DNA of 64,000 bases from the NCBI GenBank assembly GCA_947561395.2, contig OX387187.1, positions 3,912,976 through 3,976,975 of the forward strand. Direction: 5' to 3'. Under the pieces are notes generated by a model. The model ran no database searches, was not told the origin of the DNA, and saw only the letters and a list, made by a program, of their open reading frames with translations. Both the position numbers and the translations under genes were made by a program. This document shows positions 13,001 through 24,048 of this stretch, piece after piece; the stretch's first letter is position 1, and each line of letters begins with the position of its first letter. This DNA comes from Buxus sempervirens (lineage: Eukaryota > Streptophyta > Magnoliopsida > Buxales > Buxaceae).

Positions 13001-16000
13001 AAAGGACCCTCCATGATGATAGAATAAGGCATTCTACCCATAGTGGAACAAAAGAGCCCCTACAAACCACCAAAAAATGAACTACACACAGATTGACGCC
13101 CAGCAACGCCTAATATCATCAAACAAATATTCCCTAAAAGAAGGATTTAATACAACCCAAGAGGATACGTGGAATGTGATGGATTCCACCACATCAGGAA
13201 GGGAGCACTGTCTATCCTCAAATAACAGCCTGTTCCTCTCCATCCAAACACCCCAACAAATAGCAAAAAATACATAACGATATAAACGACCATGAGGTCC
13301 CAAACATGGGAACCTCCACTAAGTGAAGACCTCTGGCACTGTCCAAAGAAACACCCAATCAATGCTAATTATCCCGAGAAAATGCTGCCAAATCCGACGC
13401 GAGAAGGAACAATGGATGAGCAAGTGATCTTCCGTCTCCCGGAAATACATATTGGGAGCCTAATTATAAAATTCTAAGCTTCTGTAATCTATGGAAACTG
13501 GTTTTACAAAAAAAGATCAAGTTTTAAGTCTTCTAGAAAATTTTTGTGGGAAATGATTGTTTTACCCCTTGGACCACAATTTTCATCAAATCAAGAGTTT
13601 TGAAATTTAAAAATAAATTTCGGACATTAGACTTGAACTTGGCATAGAAAACCCTTTTAAAGGGCTACTCTAAATTTTTGAATTAGAAGGATAATTTTTA
13701 AAATTTTAGTATGACAAATTTCATCGATAAGCTTACAATGCACTATGGTACCCAAACATGGAATCATATATATATATATATATTGAGTCAATGATCCTAC
13801 CCCTTTTTAAGCAACTTGGGCCAATTGCCGCTTGCCACTATCAAGTTGGAGAATCAATGAGAAAATTATGACATGTGGTAAACCTTTTGAAATTCAAAAG
13901 AAAAAAAAGGAGTAAAGTAAAATTATACCATGCCATATGTGGCTATGAAGACAATAGACCAAACGTAGTTACGTATTATTGCATGAAAATGGGAGGTTCC
14001 TTCTCCCATAAAAAGAAATGAATAATTTTTTTTATCATGGTCATTTTGGCCAAATGAGGATAAAACAAAGAAACAAAAGTATGTGGAGAAAAAAAAAAGG
14101 AGTAGAGCTTGACAAGCCTTAATGACTGGGTCCTCTCAAAACCCAGAGTATTTTGAAAAGTTGTACAATTACAATAAAAATTAGATTATGCACCAAAAAA
14201 AAAAAGAGAGAGAGAGAGAGAGAAAGTAAAGAAGAAAATGATTACAAAAGGAATGAGGATCTTATTTCAGTGAGGCCAAAGATCCAAGGCTGAGGACACA
14301 CAGCTGGGCTCTCCTGTTCCAGCCACTGTTATCTCTATAGCTCCCTCATTACCACACACAACCAATATCATCAAGTTTTCCAACTTAAACTAAAAGGAAA
14401 AACTTTGTAAAAATGTCATTAAGCTCAAGGTTTTAAAGCTCAGACTAGGCTTCACTATTGGCCTGGCCAGAGTCCAAGTTAACTCAGCTGACAAGGGCAG
14501 TATCTACCGAGTCTGGTCAATATGACCTGTTCAGCCTAGAAGGTAAAAAAATCTGAGTTTTTGCCCTTATTTGTGTTTTCTGTTCATGCCATCAGCCTCC
14601 GATCGGAAGGAGAGAGAAGAGAAAAGAAGAAGAAAAAAAAAAAAGAGGAAGGGAAAAGAAAAAAAAATAACATGTACCTGTCTGCTCCCTGTTCATGTCC
14701 ACTGTTAAGGCTCGAGATTTCATGCCTTTGTGAAGCCTGCGACAAAAGTTAGTGAATTCTTTCTCCTGCACCCCTTTCATCTTCTTCTCCTTCTAGTCCT
14801 CTATTTATTTTCTTTTTCTTTTCTTGTTTTTTTTAATAGTTTTCAGATTTCTGGTTTATCTGATTTCTTGTTTCAGAAAAACCAGAAATCAGAACGAAAA
14901 TCAGAAATTTGAAAATTCGTATTTCTAGTTTTTGATTTATTGGAAGCAAAACTAGAAATCAAAAAACCAGGTTTCTGATTTTCCAATTTCTGGTCGTTTT
15001 TTCTGTTCCCCCTTTTGTTGCATTCTATCTTTCATTCTTATTCTTCTTCTTTGGATTTCTGATTTTCCAATTTCTGGTTGTTTTTCCTGTTCCCCCTTTT
15101 GTTGCTTTCTTCTTCTTCTTCTTCTCCTTTTTACCAAGACAAAAGGGATTTCCAACAATATCCCTCATATTGGGACATAATATCGGCTTGGGAAGAACCG
15201 ATACAAAGTTAACTTGGCCGAAACTACTTGGTATCTCCGAGATTTAAAACGATGATAAAAGCTTCTTTTGATATATGAATCAAAATTTTGGCAACTGAAA
15301 ATCAACATATGCATAAGAAGAGAATATCTGAGATGTCGATGATGAGATAGATATGTGGGAAGACTAGGAAAGATATGACAAGTAAGGAACATATTTAAGA
15401 GTACTTATTCATTGTCTAAATAAGTGACAAGACAAATGAAAGTCGGTATATATGGTTGGGCATATCAAGCGAAGACCTAGGAAGGTAATTGTTAGAAAGT
15501 GTGAGAGGATATCTATTGAAAGAACTAAGAAGAAGGAAAGGGAAAGACCAAAAAGAAAATGGTTGGAGTTGGTTAGAAAGGATAAAAATATCCACATGCT
15601 TACTAAAGATATGGTCTTAGATTGGAATGGAGAAACAAGATTCATGTTGCCGACTCTAACTACCTGGGACTCGTCATTTGGATTTGATTTGATTTGAAGT
15701 ATTTTATCAAAATCTTAGAGCACAAGTATGGAAGCAAAAACTTCGGGCAGAACAACAATAGAAACAACTTTTTTTTTTTGGTGTGGGTCAATATAAGGAA
15801 AGCAATCAATGGTCTATAAAACATTTTTAAAAACTTTGCCCAGAACAACAATAGAAATAACTTTTTGCTTATTAGTGAATATAAGGAAACCAATTAATGG
15901 TCTACATGCATTTCTATAAAGGCATTTACATGATGGGTTAGTAAGATGATGCTAATGTTTGAGAATGAAAAATAGAAATAAGATACACAAAACTCAAATA

Positions 16001-17732
16001 ATATTTGATTATATGGAATTAGATTAAAAACTGGTCCCATACCTGATGACACCTAAAAGTAGTTTCTCATTACAATTTACAACTGACAAGCAAACAGGCT
16101 TGTTAGATTAAAATTTTCATCCTTAACAAAGAAATTTGTCTTTGGAACTTCATAACTCTTAAAGTCATATTCACTACTTGGAAAAACACGCTTGACAAGA
16201 TTCAAAATGAAAAAGTTATGAATAGGTATCATGCCAGCAGAATCTTTCTATGAAGATCAACTGGGATATTAGTTAACCATCATGCACTCATCTCAAAATC
16301 TCTATGTTACGTATAGATTCATACGCTTATGGATGAATTTCAGTATGGTTTCAACTAAATCTAAATGTATTTTCACCTGGTTCAATGACTTTGGAATAGT
16401 GCTTTTGATATTGAGGGCAATAGGTAACTGAAGCTACTTACTTAGAATGTTCTATGATGTAGATGGAAGGATAAGAATAAGCATTAATTATGAAACAACA
16501 TTGAGAAGGGTTAATGGACAGATCAAAATATTGTTTATTCTTTGATCCTCCAACCTCAATGAGTTCAAAGGGATTGCTATACTTTCTTTACCTGGATCAG
16601 AATTGTAAAGTTTCAGGCAATATTCATGACAACAACTACATACAGCCTTTTCTTGATATAGGACCATCCCCCTCCTTATTTTCCCATAATAATGAAATTT
16701 CTGTTTATCATCATCATAAAGGAAATATACCAGTAATGAATAGTGAACGCAACTATCATAGCATATATTTTGTTAAGAATTCTGAGTTGAAGGGGTCAAT
16801 GGTACCACCTAAGCAGGAGTATCTGAGAATGCATCAGAAGATTCCACCTCTTTCTTTCTTATTTATTTATTTATTTTAGTAGAAAGAAATTTAAGAAGAA
16901 AGGTTTTATTAATCATTCCCCCAAAACGTTACATAAAACCCCATCATTTTCTTTTTGTTTTTCAATTTTAGTTTTATCTTGGTTTTATTTTCCATTTTCA
17001 GTTTAACTTTTACTCAAAAAATGAGAAGCACAACTAATATGGAATTTTCCTATACCATCCAGCTTTTAAGGACATCTCCTTGAGAACAAAGCCAAAACAT
17101 AAAGGATGAGCTAGTTCGTAAAATCATTCCCCTTTACACATAACTACGACCTGAGAATCAAAACTTTCATCATTTTAAATTGGTTGGAAACGTTTTTTAA
17201 TGAGTACCAATTCGATCTCATTGTTGTTTTTGGTCGGAAACACTTCCATAAAGACCAACAGCATCTCGGTGATTAGTTTTTTTCATGCCTAAATTTCTGT
17301 AATCCAAAAGAAACAAAATTGGTATTAAGAATACAAAATTTTCATTAGTAAACAGAAACCCAGAAACAGAAGCAGGCAAATCCACAACAAACAAACAAAA
17401 AAAAAGCCTATTTTGTCCCTGTTTTGAGATATTAGATTCAAATGACAGACCTTCTTCTCCATGGACTGCATCAACGGGGAGTCTATTGAGCCAGAATCAT
17501 TGACCTGAGTCGCTCGAACGCTGAAGTTTCGCCTCTCAAGACCTTCGAATTTGGTTCCGCGAAATGAGATTCCACGGATTTCGAGCTGATTAACAGATGA
17601 CGAATCGCGGATTTTCTCGAAAACAGTTCGAGATACAAAGGGTTTGATTTGAAATGACAGGAGGGTGCGACGGAGAAGAGGGGTTCTAAAAGCGGAGAAG
17701 ATGCACGGACGCATCAGCAGCGTCTTAGCCAT
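5419..17732 (-). CDS. BOLA4: BolA-like protein BOLA4 (three exons, complete)
   Basis: Coding exons: 17732-17451, 7356-7289 and 5572-5419 (282+68+154 = 504 nt, 167 residues plus TGA at 5421-5419). Splice sites are AAG|GTCTGT / ACAG|ATC and GTCAG|GTGGGC / CGCAG|CATC; the second intron splits a Ser codon, and phases agree. Residues 1-75 are a basic, Ser/Arg-rich organelle-targeting leader ([16 protein letters not shown]...). The [13 protein letters not shown] segment then leads into the BolA domain: [42 protein letters not shown] and the conserved His in [12 protein letters not shown]. The YGDGRH loop and C-terminal His are the residues the family uses with monothiol glutaredoxins to bind [2Fe-2S] clusters. 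Plant BOLA4 is known to be directed to plastids and mitochondria and to act in Fe-S protein maturation. Length is close to the Arabidopsis protein. ATG 17732 is chosen because the leader starts there; an upstream in-frame ATG (17849) adds an unlikely 39 residues. Intron 1 is 10,094 bp. Confidence 0.9.
5573..7288 (-). other. Second intron of BOLA4 (1.7 kb)
   Basis: The 1,716-bp intron lies between exons 2 and 3. It is AT-rich. The phrase attaacagc(g/a)gattgtccctcaaaagctgaggag, which includes exon-3 bases (5526-5560), has a near-copy at 5704-5733, so a small piece of exon 3 is duplicated in the intron. No other feature was recognised. Confidence 0.6.
8390..9130 (-). pseudogene. RTE-type LINE endonuclease remnant in BOLA4 intron 1
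   Basis: Minus-strand frames, broken by many stops, resemble the apurinic endonuclease domain of plant RTE/BovB-like LINEs in order. The start is a TWNVGSL-like stretch with [12 protein letters not shown] (about 9055-8990). A YKHNPWYT / [14 protein letters not shown] block follows (about 8920-8800), and then [17 protein letters not shown] (about 8665-8600), corresponding to the DFNGHVG..GGYNGVHG motif. No complete domain survives. Confidence 0.6.
9990..10036. repeat. Compound microsatellite (CT)n(CA)n
   Basis: A run of about 14 CT units passes into about 9 CA units. At the corresponding place in the second intron duplicate (about 13740-13786) there is instead a (TA)n run, so the two copies have diverged here. 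Confidence 0.9.
10900..11110 (+). pseudogene. RTE-type LINE 3' end remnant (duplicate 1)
   Basis: The degenerate frame resembles the C-terminal tail of RTE-like LINEs (GRPK.TW.E.V.KD....L...MALD...WR..IHVADP family pattern). The sequence ...aaagaccaaaaaggaaatgg...atatggtcttaaattggga... corresponds to KDQKGNG...MVLNWD-like residues. It ends in a (GATTT)n-like tract (11088-11108), as many RTE LINEs do. Confidence 0.5.
11155..11330. repeat. Short tandem duplication (~95 bp) inside the intron repeat
   Basis: The phrase ccagaacaacaatagaaat...gtcaatataaggaaag...ggtctaca occurs twice in a row here and twice again in duplicate 2 (about 15748-15905). The small duplication therefore predates the large one. 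Confidence 0.75.
12895..13446 (-). mobile_element. 5'-truncated LINE, minus strand, nested in duplicate 2
   Basis: A T-run on the plus strand at about 12895-12909 is the poly(A) tail of a minus-strand element. The minus-strand frame 13303-13082 reads [19 protein letters not shown], the classic C-terminal tail of L1-type LINE polyproteins. The insertion interrupts sequence that is continuous in duplicate 1 (about 9785-9795). The flanks share agaaatac / ggaaatac, a likely short TSD. Only about 0.55 kb of the LINE 3' end is present. Confidence 0.8.
13772..13787. repeat. (TA)n microsatellite
   Basis: About seven TA units; no further feature. Confidence 0.8.
14200..14226. repeat. (GA)n microsatellite
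   Basis: An A-run is followed by about nine GA units within intron 1 of BOLA4. Confidence 0.85.
14433..15256. mobile_element. Insertion with imperfect terminal inverted repeats in duplicate 2
   Basis: This sequence is absent from the matching place in duplicate 1 (about 10672-10682). The left end begins caaggttttaaagctcagac; the right end, reverse-complemented, reads atcgttttaaatctcggaga. Both have GTTTTAAA.CTC.GA close to the end and AAGTTAACT about 50 bp inside. The ends are therefore imperfect TIRs of a non-autonomous DNA transposon. The interior is purine/pyrimidine-biased with no coding match and contains a repeated phrase gatttctggt...gttcccccttttgttg (about 14980 and 15058). Superfamily and exact TSD are uncertain. 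Confidence 0.55.
15450..15705 (+). pseudogene. RTE-type LINE 3' end remnant (duplicate 2)
   Basis: Counterpart of 10900-11110 in the second duplicate, slightly better preserved. The frame at 15452-15697 contains [17 protein letters not shown] and [19 protein letters not shown], which follow the RTE tail pattern (RP...W.E.VRKD / L...M.LD.N.WR). It ends in gatttgatttgatttg. Confidence 0.6.
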
Positions 17733-19100
17733 TGCCGAGCTTTTCTGTAATTTTCTGCCGTTCGTTTTTATTTGCGACCGTTCGCCGATGAAGCCAAAGA
17801 CTCCTTCAAAGCAAAATGGCATCAAATCAATTCCAATAGTTATTTTCACTTTTCCTAGAGACTCAAATATTACAAGCTTGTCATCATTCTAACTTCAAAA
17901 ACATTTGTTTATAGAAGACAACTTTGTCCTTGTATATTGAATTCTAATTCAAGATTCATATCATGTTTAGATTTAGCAATAGTTTTACATTGACTGTTAA
18001 CCTGATGAAACCCTCCTCCTTCATTTGGGTTTGGGACTAGCTACACCTAAAATATATAACAATAAAAGCAAACACTAGCGGAATTTTGTAAATATTACAA
18101 GTTTGGTTGGAACTAGCTTATAATGATTATGATGATGAACTTTGCCATTGTCTGAAAAATAATGTTTCATAAAAGATTCCAATTATGGCAATTGGGGTTT
18201 ATAAATATTACAAGTTTGTTAATATAAACTTGCAAAATGAGAATGAGAATCCATGAATGAGTCTCCACCAAATTTTGGATTTCAATGTATTTTCCAAAAC
18301 TCATTTCACCCAGAACAATTCCTAGTGTGCTAACCAAATCAAGCCTCGTTAAGCTCTCATTCTGAATTGGGAATTCATTTTGAGAATAAGTTCCTGAAAC
18401 TCATTTTGCGAATTAATTTTGAAAGCTTCCTAATTCCGTTTGTTTAACATGTAGAAAAATGAAATCTAACTTGACAAGTGTTTGCTTAACAAGTAAAGAA
18501 ATGAGTTCTGTGACATTTTCCTATTACATTTTCTTTCTTTTTCATGAATAATAACAAGAAAATTGGTTCAAAGAGGATAGATAAAACTTAAAACACCTAA
18601 AAAACTTAAAATCCTGCTTATAAATATATTTGCATACAAATAATTCAATATAAAACTTTTAAAAACAATATTTTCAATAGCATATGACCTTCATACAAAT
18701 TTAAAATACCTAAAAAGTAAATTCAAAAAATTGAATAATTTTTGTAATGAATTTTGATTGAAAGAGGATAGATAAAAATGAAACTAAGCATATAATAAAT
18801 AAAATATGGGTCTTCTGATTACGTCTGTTAATCTGAAACACATAATAGTGGCAACATTATAATCTGACAAGGTCCTATTACATCCATAATTTATACAAAG
18901 TTCAATAGATTAGTACTAAGAATACTTTTAAGGGCATTCACTATTGCAAGCATGTGATATAGCTTCAGCAATTGATTATCTAAACACATCCATCATCATT
19001 ATTCCTTGTTCTTGCATTGCTCCATTTAGATCTGGTTCATCATTAGTGTGCTCATCTGCAACAATTAAATCTTCTTCTTCATGTTGATTAAATAGCTCAT
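17733..19100. other. BOLA4 upstream region and intergenic DNA
   Basis: The first few hundred bases should include the minus-strand BOLA4 5' UTR and promoter; no convincing TATA box can be chosen. The rest is AT-rich. An end-like motif gctaaccaaatcaagcc (18329-18345) resembles PIF/Harbinger TIRs but has no partner that I could place. Confidence 0.4.
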
Positions 19101-19104
19101 CTCT

Positions 19105-20090
19105 CAATGTTTTTTATCTAATGAAGTTATACACCGTACACGCAACAACAACAATATTTCTTTGTATTGAAAATGGGTATGGAGCCATTGTTTTAAGAAT
19201 GGGAAAGTGTGCCTTCAACACACCAAAGCATCTCTCAATTACATTCCTCAATGAAGAATGAGCATGATTAAATAACTCTTTTACTCCGCTTGGTGAACTA
19301 CCTCATCTATAATCACGTAGGTGATAATGCACTCCTTGATATGGTGCTAGAAAACCTAGCATGTTTGGATATTCGGCATCAACAACATAATATTTTCCTA
19401 ATATAATGACAACATATTTAAATAATTTGGAGACCTTCAAAAAAATTATATATAAATATCGAATTTGTTTACCTTCAAGGGCTTTTGAAAAGTTCAAATG
19501 TGGTCTACGTATAGCCTCCAAAAGAACTCTCGAATCATTAACCGATCCTTCCCAACCAGCATAGACAAAGGTGAAGCCATATCAAAGGCGCATACAGCCA
19601 TCACGTTTTGAGAGATATTTGCCTTCCTATCTCGATGAGAAATTTGCTTTTCAAGAGAAACCACAACATCAACTAAAGAGCCATCAATCGCACTAACACA
19701 ATCCTTCACAAGATAAAAATATGTAAGTACAATACAAAAAATAATTCTAAATAGTTGAACAAAATTTTCGTTTAGTATATACCTTGAACGGTTGAACCAT
19801 GGATAATTTTTTGGATTCCTGCAAATTTCTATTGGATTATGATCAAATGATGGGGGTACTATAATTTCTTGTACAAACTTCACAAAAGCTAATAACACAT
19901 TATTAAAGTGACAACTTATTGTTTCACCCAAATGTTGAAACCTTTCTTGCATGATTCTATTTCTTTCATTATATTCAGTAGTTAGAAGAAAAATAGCTAA
20001 CTGTTCCTTCACAGTTACCCTCCGTGTGTCTTTTAATAATTCATGCTCTCGAAGAACACAACATAAATTTCTAAATACATGTTTATCCAT
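19105..20090 (-). pseudogene. PIF/Harbinger DDE transposase, decayed
   Basis: Read from 20090 downward. The frame opens MDKHVFRNLCCVLREHELL with KEQLAIFLLT and RFQHLGETISCHFNNVL, the helix-turn-helix N-terminus typical of plant PIF/HARBI1-like transposases. DCVSAIDGS (about 19704-19678) holds the first catalytic Asp and is separated from YPWFN by an intron-like GT...AG stretch. In a shifted frame AGWEGSVNDSRVL (about 19560-19525) holds the second Asp. KYYVVDAEYPN and GFLAPYQGVHYHL follow (19400-19320). In other frames RNVIER and a PYPFSIQRNIVVVACTVYNFIR block (about 19250-19110) hold the final Glu. All three acidic residues can be traced but lie in different frames, so the copy is inactive. 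Confidence 0.85.
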
Positions 20091-20994
20091 TCAAAATGAA
20101 TCATAACATCTTGTAGGATGACCTGTTAATACTTCTTGTACATAAGCATGCCCTGAAAGAAGATAAACATGACATGGTTCTTTGTAGAAAAACAAATCCA
20201 TATGATTTTGTATTGTTGCTACACCGCCAAGTTAATAATGCCTCTTCATCATCTGAGTCCATTAGAACCATTACATAAAATTTTCATCTATAAATATAAA
20301 TAAGAAATAAATTTTATGTACCTATAAAAGAAAAGACTTGTATAATTCAAAATCTTTTCCTTAAACATATGTAAGTCTAACAAAAAGAGAGAGAAAAACA
20401 GATCTAATTACATACAAAAGTTCCAAAATCTTTTCCTTAAACATATGTAAGTCTCCTTTGTAGCTCCCAAAAAGTGTAACTTCGTATTAAAATAAAGTTA
20501 TACATGATAAAACCCTTTTCAACCATACTATATGCATTTTAGGGGTTAGCTCTATGAAGATCTCTCTTGTAGAAGGATTTTGAAATGCACCAACTGCATC
20601 CATAAACATCTCACTTCCTTGTGGTATATCATTCATCTTCATCAAACATTCAATACAAGCACTAATAGAGTACTTGTCAACTTTTGCCTCATTTCTTTCC
20701 AATTTTGCTTGAGTGAGGTTCACTAAGCCAAAAATAGACTGAGTCAACTCAGAAGATCATAAATCTTTTCTATGTCATCAGGCTGCAGATGGTGCTTCAA
20801 GTGGTCTTTTATGACAATTACTGCCATTTCTCTCCTCTCGAATTCCATCATCATTACCCTGTGTCTCTAAGTGTAATGCTAGAGATACATCTAGAGTACA
20901 TGGAACTAGCTCATCAATGTGTACAATGTCATCACTATTATCATTTCGTAAGTAATCTTGCGAAGGGGCCCAACTTGCCTCCCCAGTAGCCATG

Positions 20995-22801
20995 TGTGAG
21001 ACATGGAAAAAATCAATTCTATGACTTTCTGATCATCACACAGGATTAGTTAAAAACAAAGAGTCACCACCATTCTGTTTAGGTGTGAATGGACACCAAA
21101 ATCTCAAATAAGCACAAAAAGGCAAATTTAGGGTAAAAATAACCCTCTAAAAAAAACAACCAGATATAGGTAAGGGGATTAAGTTATGAACAAAGGAAGG
21201 TGTTAGGCACCCCTATTCATCCACACAAGGTGGTTGCCAGGTATTGTTCATGTTAAAATAAAGGAAAAAAAGGCTTGCTACAAAAATCACCAGAATCACA
21301 AAAAGACAAAAGTGTATGGTTTTTTCATACGAATAGCCTGATTGATCCAGAACTTTCAAATATGATCATACCATTCCTAGGGTTTCATGATCAAAACAAA
21401 ATTGAGATAAAATCAAATAAAACCAATCTAAAGTGAAAACTTCAAAAATCTGGCTTCAAGTTAAATTCAAGAAATCCAGAAAAATATGATTTTTATAAAA
21501 TATTGAAAAATTGAACTTGAACAGTCCAAGACATGGGTATAGCCCAAATTTCACATTAAATCAAGAAATCAAAACCAAAAATACCCACGTTGATGAAGAA
21601 CACCAAAAGGGGAGAACTTAGACCGTAGGGTCTTCTCTCAATATTGAAAAAGGACTCAAAAACCACATCATGAAACCCTAGAAATTACTTTCAAGCTTCT
21701 GGATCCAGATCTATCATATAGATCATGATAGATCCAGGATCCTAGCCTAATATCACAAAAATCAAGAAAACAGTGCTGTAGGTGCAAAGATGTGAAAAAT
21801 CCAAATTTTAGGAGAAAAAGAGGATTTCATGCTATAAACATCATAATCATCATAGATTCATAGGATTAATCCAAATTCAATCACTAGATCATTAAAACAT
21901 TAGCAGGATGTCCAAAGCAACCACATCTCACAGATTAGAGCACATGGGGGTCTACCCTACGGATCCATCTGTTCTCTTTTCCCCTAACTCTTCATGTTTT
22001 ATGGCTAGAGAGGATTCTTAAGGTACTTGGAAATAGGTTTGGTGATACAAACACAATCAAAGGCCTTATTCTATAAGAAAAGAGAAAAACAGATTATGGG
22101 GTTCTATTCTAGGGATCCACCTGTTCCCCTTTCCCCTAGCTCTCTCTTCACGTTTTACGGCTAAAGAGACTCTTGAGGTACTTAGAGGCAGGTTTAGGAA
22201 TACAAGATAAAAGGAGGCCTTATTCTACAGCAATGGAGAAGATCCTATTATTTCTAGAATTAAAGACAGAAAATAAAAGGGAAAAGGGACTTACCTGGAT
22301 TGAGCAAGCAGAGCAGCAGGGATTCCTCTCTTCTCTTGGAGCTCCTTGGACTTCAAAATGGCCTTTTGCTTGAGGAAAGGCCCTCTATTTATAAGCAAAC
22401 TCAGGGGCATGGTTGGTCCAGGGTTTGGCAAGATAGAGTTTCAAATTGAATTAAACACAAGGATAATACCCATCCATGGCCAACAAGGATAATCCGAACG
22501 AATAAAAGATATAATTCGCTCATTTAAAGAGATATTAGACTGAAGATAAAGCTCAGAAATCGAGAAAGGATAAAATTCGCACAAATCTAATGCGCCCGTA
22601 AATGTATTACGGGCAAGTGGTGTCCGTATTTGATTTACGGGCGCTGCGTGCCCGTATACACATTTCAGGCGCGGTCAACTCGTAGATACAATACGGGCAA
22701 GGCTTGAATTATTGAATTTTATGCATTTTTGGCCTGTTTTAAATCCCAATTACATGTTTTCATTATTTTCTCATTTTATAGTGCAATTTGGGGTGTCTAC
22801 A
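20995..22801 (-). mobile_element. Solo LTR, TGTAGACACC family, TSD CCATG
   Basis: A 1,807-bp LTR with ends TGTGAGACA...TGTCTACA, flanked by exact 5-bp duplications CCATG (20990-20994 and 22802-22806). It is reversed: the TATA box reads CTTATAAATAG on the minus strand (22395-22385), followed by a leader with agagg/gagctcc similar to the sister LTR at 36553-38893. No primer-binding site, gag or pol is present, so it is a solo LTR made by LTR-LTR recombination. It lies within the PIF/Harbinger ORF1. A palindrome array occupies 22594-22698. Confidence 0.93.
22594..22698 (-). repeat. 28-bp periodic palindrome array in LTR U3
   Basis: Four 21-bp units at 22594, 22622, 22650 and 22678, separated by exactly 7 bp each. 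Each unit is an imperfect palindrome, the best having arms like GCCCGTAAAT / TACGGGC around a single central base. The array lies about 200 bp upstream of the LTR TATA box on the LTR's own strand. Confidence 0.85.
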
Positions 22802-23299
22802 CCATGGTACCACCAAATATTATGCATAACTCATTATAAATAACAATGGTTTCTTATGAAATTGAGCTGCATTTGGGTTTGCCCGTTAGTAAGATTTTGT
22901 TATAATGCATCATAATAATGAAAATAGTGAATCTATTTTCAAAACTAATGTACTTTTATAGAGTCATTCCATTTATCAATATATGTAGCAAATGTTCCAA
23001 ACTCATCACCCCAACCCATCCCACTGTTTTCCATTAACTTCTTCCATGCACTCCAAGCTTGTCTCAATGAATAGTAAGGATTTTTCAACTGGGCTCTATC
23101 ATATTGTAGTGGGTCCTTATATTGAATTCCTTATTTATTGTTATCCTCCCAGATTTGTTGAAACTTGAGCCTGGCCTATTGCTAACAAGTGTCTGCTTTA
23201 ATGCAAGGTCGATAAAAATCTTTTTTAAATCATCCGACCAAAAGGCTTTATTTTTTTCCTTTGATGCCTGTTTAGTTTCCATGAATTACTATAACACCA

Positions 23300-24048
23300 A
23301 ATTAATGACAGTAGATGCTAAGTTAGAGTTATACAAGGACCATTTTGGAATCTCAAAATTATTAGTACTTTTGGGTGCCTTTTTTTAAATTTAGTGTAGC
23401 ATGTGGAAGATGCATAACAATTCAAGAAAGCATTGTTTCTAATTTCAACAACAAAAGAACCAATAGTAGTATAATAGCAAGATTCTAAAGTTAAATAGTC
23501 TTGACAACTGAAGGCATGCACATCATGAGGGACTGCTCCTAATAAGATGATTTTAATAAGTAAGGTGTATAGAACATCTTCTATTGCTAATATTCTGAAG
23601 TATATTTATGGTTTACATAGACTTGGTAAGTCTGGTCTTTAATGAAATTATCAATAATTTATATTCATAGCTTCACCCGAAGAACTATCTCCCACCTTGC
23701 CTCTTTCTATCATCATTCTTGTGTCCCCATTTCTAACATCATTATTGTTTTTATTTAACAAAAGCTAAGTCCAACACATTGTCTTCCCTGTTATACTCTC
23801 CCAACTTCTGTGTAACCATAAGGACTGTTTTGAATTACCTCTAGGACAATCTGAGTGATGATGTACTAATCTGAATTTCAGAATTAAAAATAGTGCATAA
23901 ATCACCCTTCCCAAGCTGAAGAAGGCACGCAGCCCTGTGTTGTACAATCATGAAGAGGCCCAAACTTAACCTTAAAACCGAAGCCTCTCATGTATGTGTG
24001 ACAAGAAGGTAAAAATAGTGCAGCTATGAGCTTCTCATGTTCTGGGTA
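23300..24048. other. Decayed transposon flank, no gene seen
   Basis: AT-rich sequence beyond the 5' end of the PIF ORF1. It is likely the element's subterminal region and flank, but the terminal repeat could not be placed. Confidence 0.35.

Larger units (their letters stand above)
12648..17240. repeat. Tandem segmental duplication in BOLA4 intron 1, copy 2
   Basis: This is the second copy of the block. It is longer (4.6 kb against 3.1 kb), mainly because of a LINE insertion (about 12895-13445) and a ~0.82 kb TIR-like insertion (about 14433-15256). Without them the two copies are nearly the same length. Confidence 0.85.
7357..17450 (-). other. Giant first intron of BOLA4 (10.1 kb), filled with repeats
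   Basis: It is bounded by a GT donor (17450-17449, minus strand) and AG acceptor (7358-7357). It contains a dead RTE-type LINE (8390-9130), a ~3.1 kb tandem duplication (9528-17240), microsatellites, a LINE insertion and a TIR-type insertion, described separately. 7357-8389 shows only AT-rich sequence. No other gene is supported inside it. Confidence 0.85.
20487..23282 (-). pseudogene. Myb/SANT-like ORF1 of the PIF/Harbinger element, split by a solo LTR
   Basis: This is the second gene of the PIF-type element, read from 23282 downward. KAFWSDDLKKIFIDLALKQ with NRPGSSFNKSG (23282-23120) is the Myb_DNA-bind_3/SANT-like start. After frame changes, an AQLKNPYYSLRQAWSAWKKL-like stretch and GMGWGDEF follow (about 23100-22990). 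The coding part is interrupted by the solo LTR 20995-22801. It resumes at 20993 (ATGEASWAPS...) and ends with YSISACIECLMKMNDIPQ and NPSTREIFI (20680-20550), the usual C-terminal helix region. In active elements this protein assists transposase binding. Frameshifts plus the LTR make it dead. Confidence 0.8.

Noticed and set aside
17665..17892. 75-codon plus-strand frame opposite BOLA4 exon 1
   Set aside because: Shadow of the BOLA4 first exon, which has correct splice sites and family match on the minus strand.
22594..22698. CRISPR-like regular spacing (21-bp repeat, 7-bp spacer), also at 30780-30995
   Set aside because: Plant nuclear LTR context; spacers are short and nearly identical, and there are no cas genes. 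It is a palindrome array.
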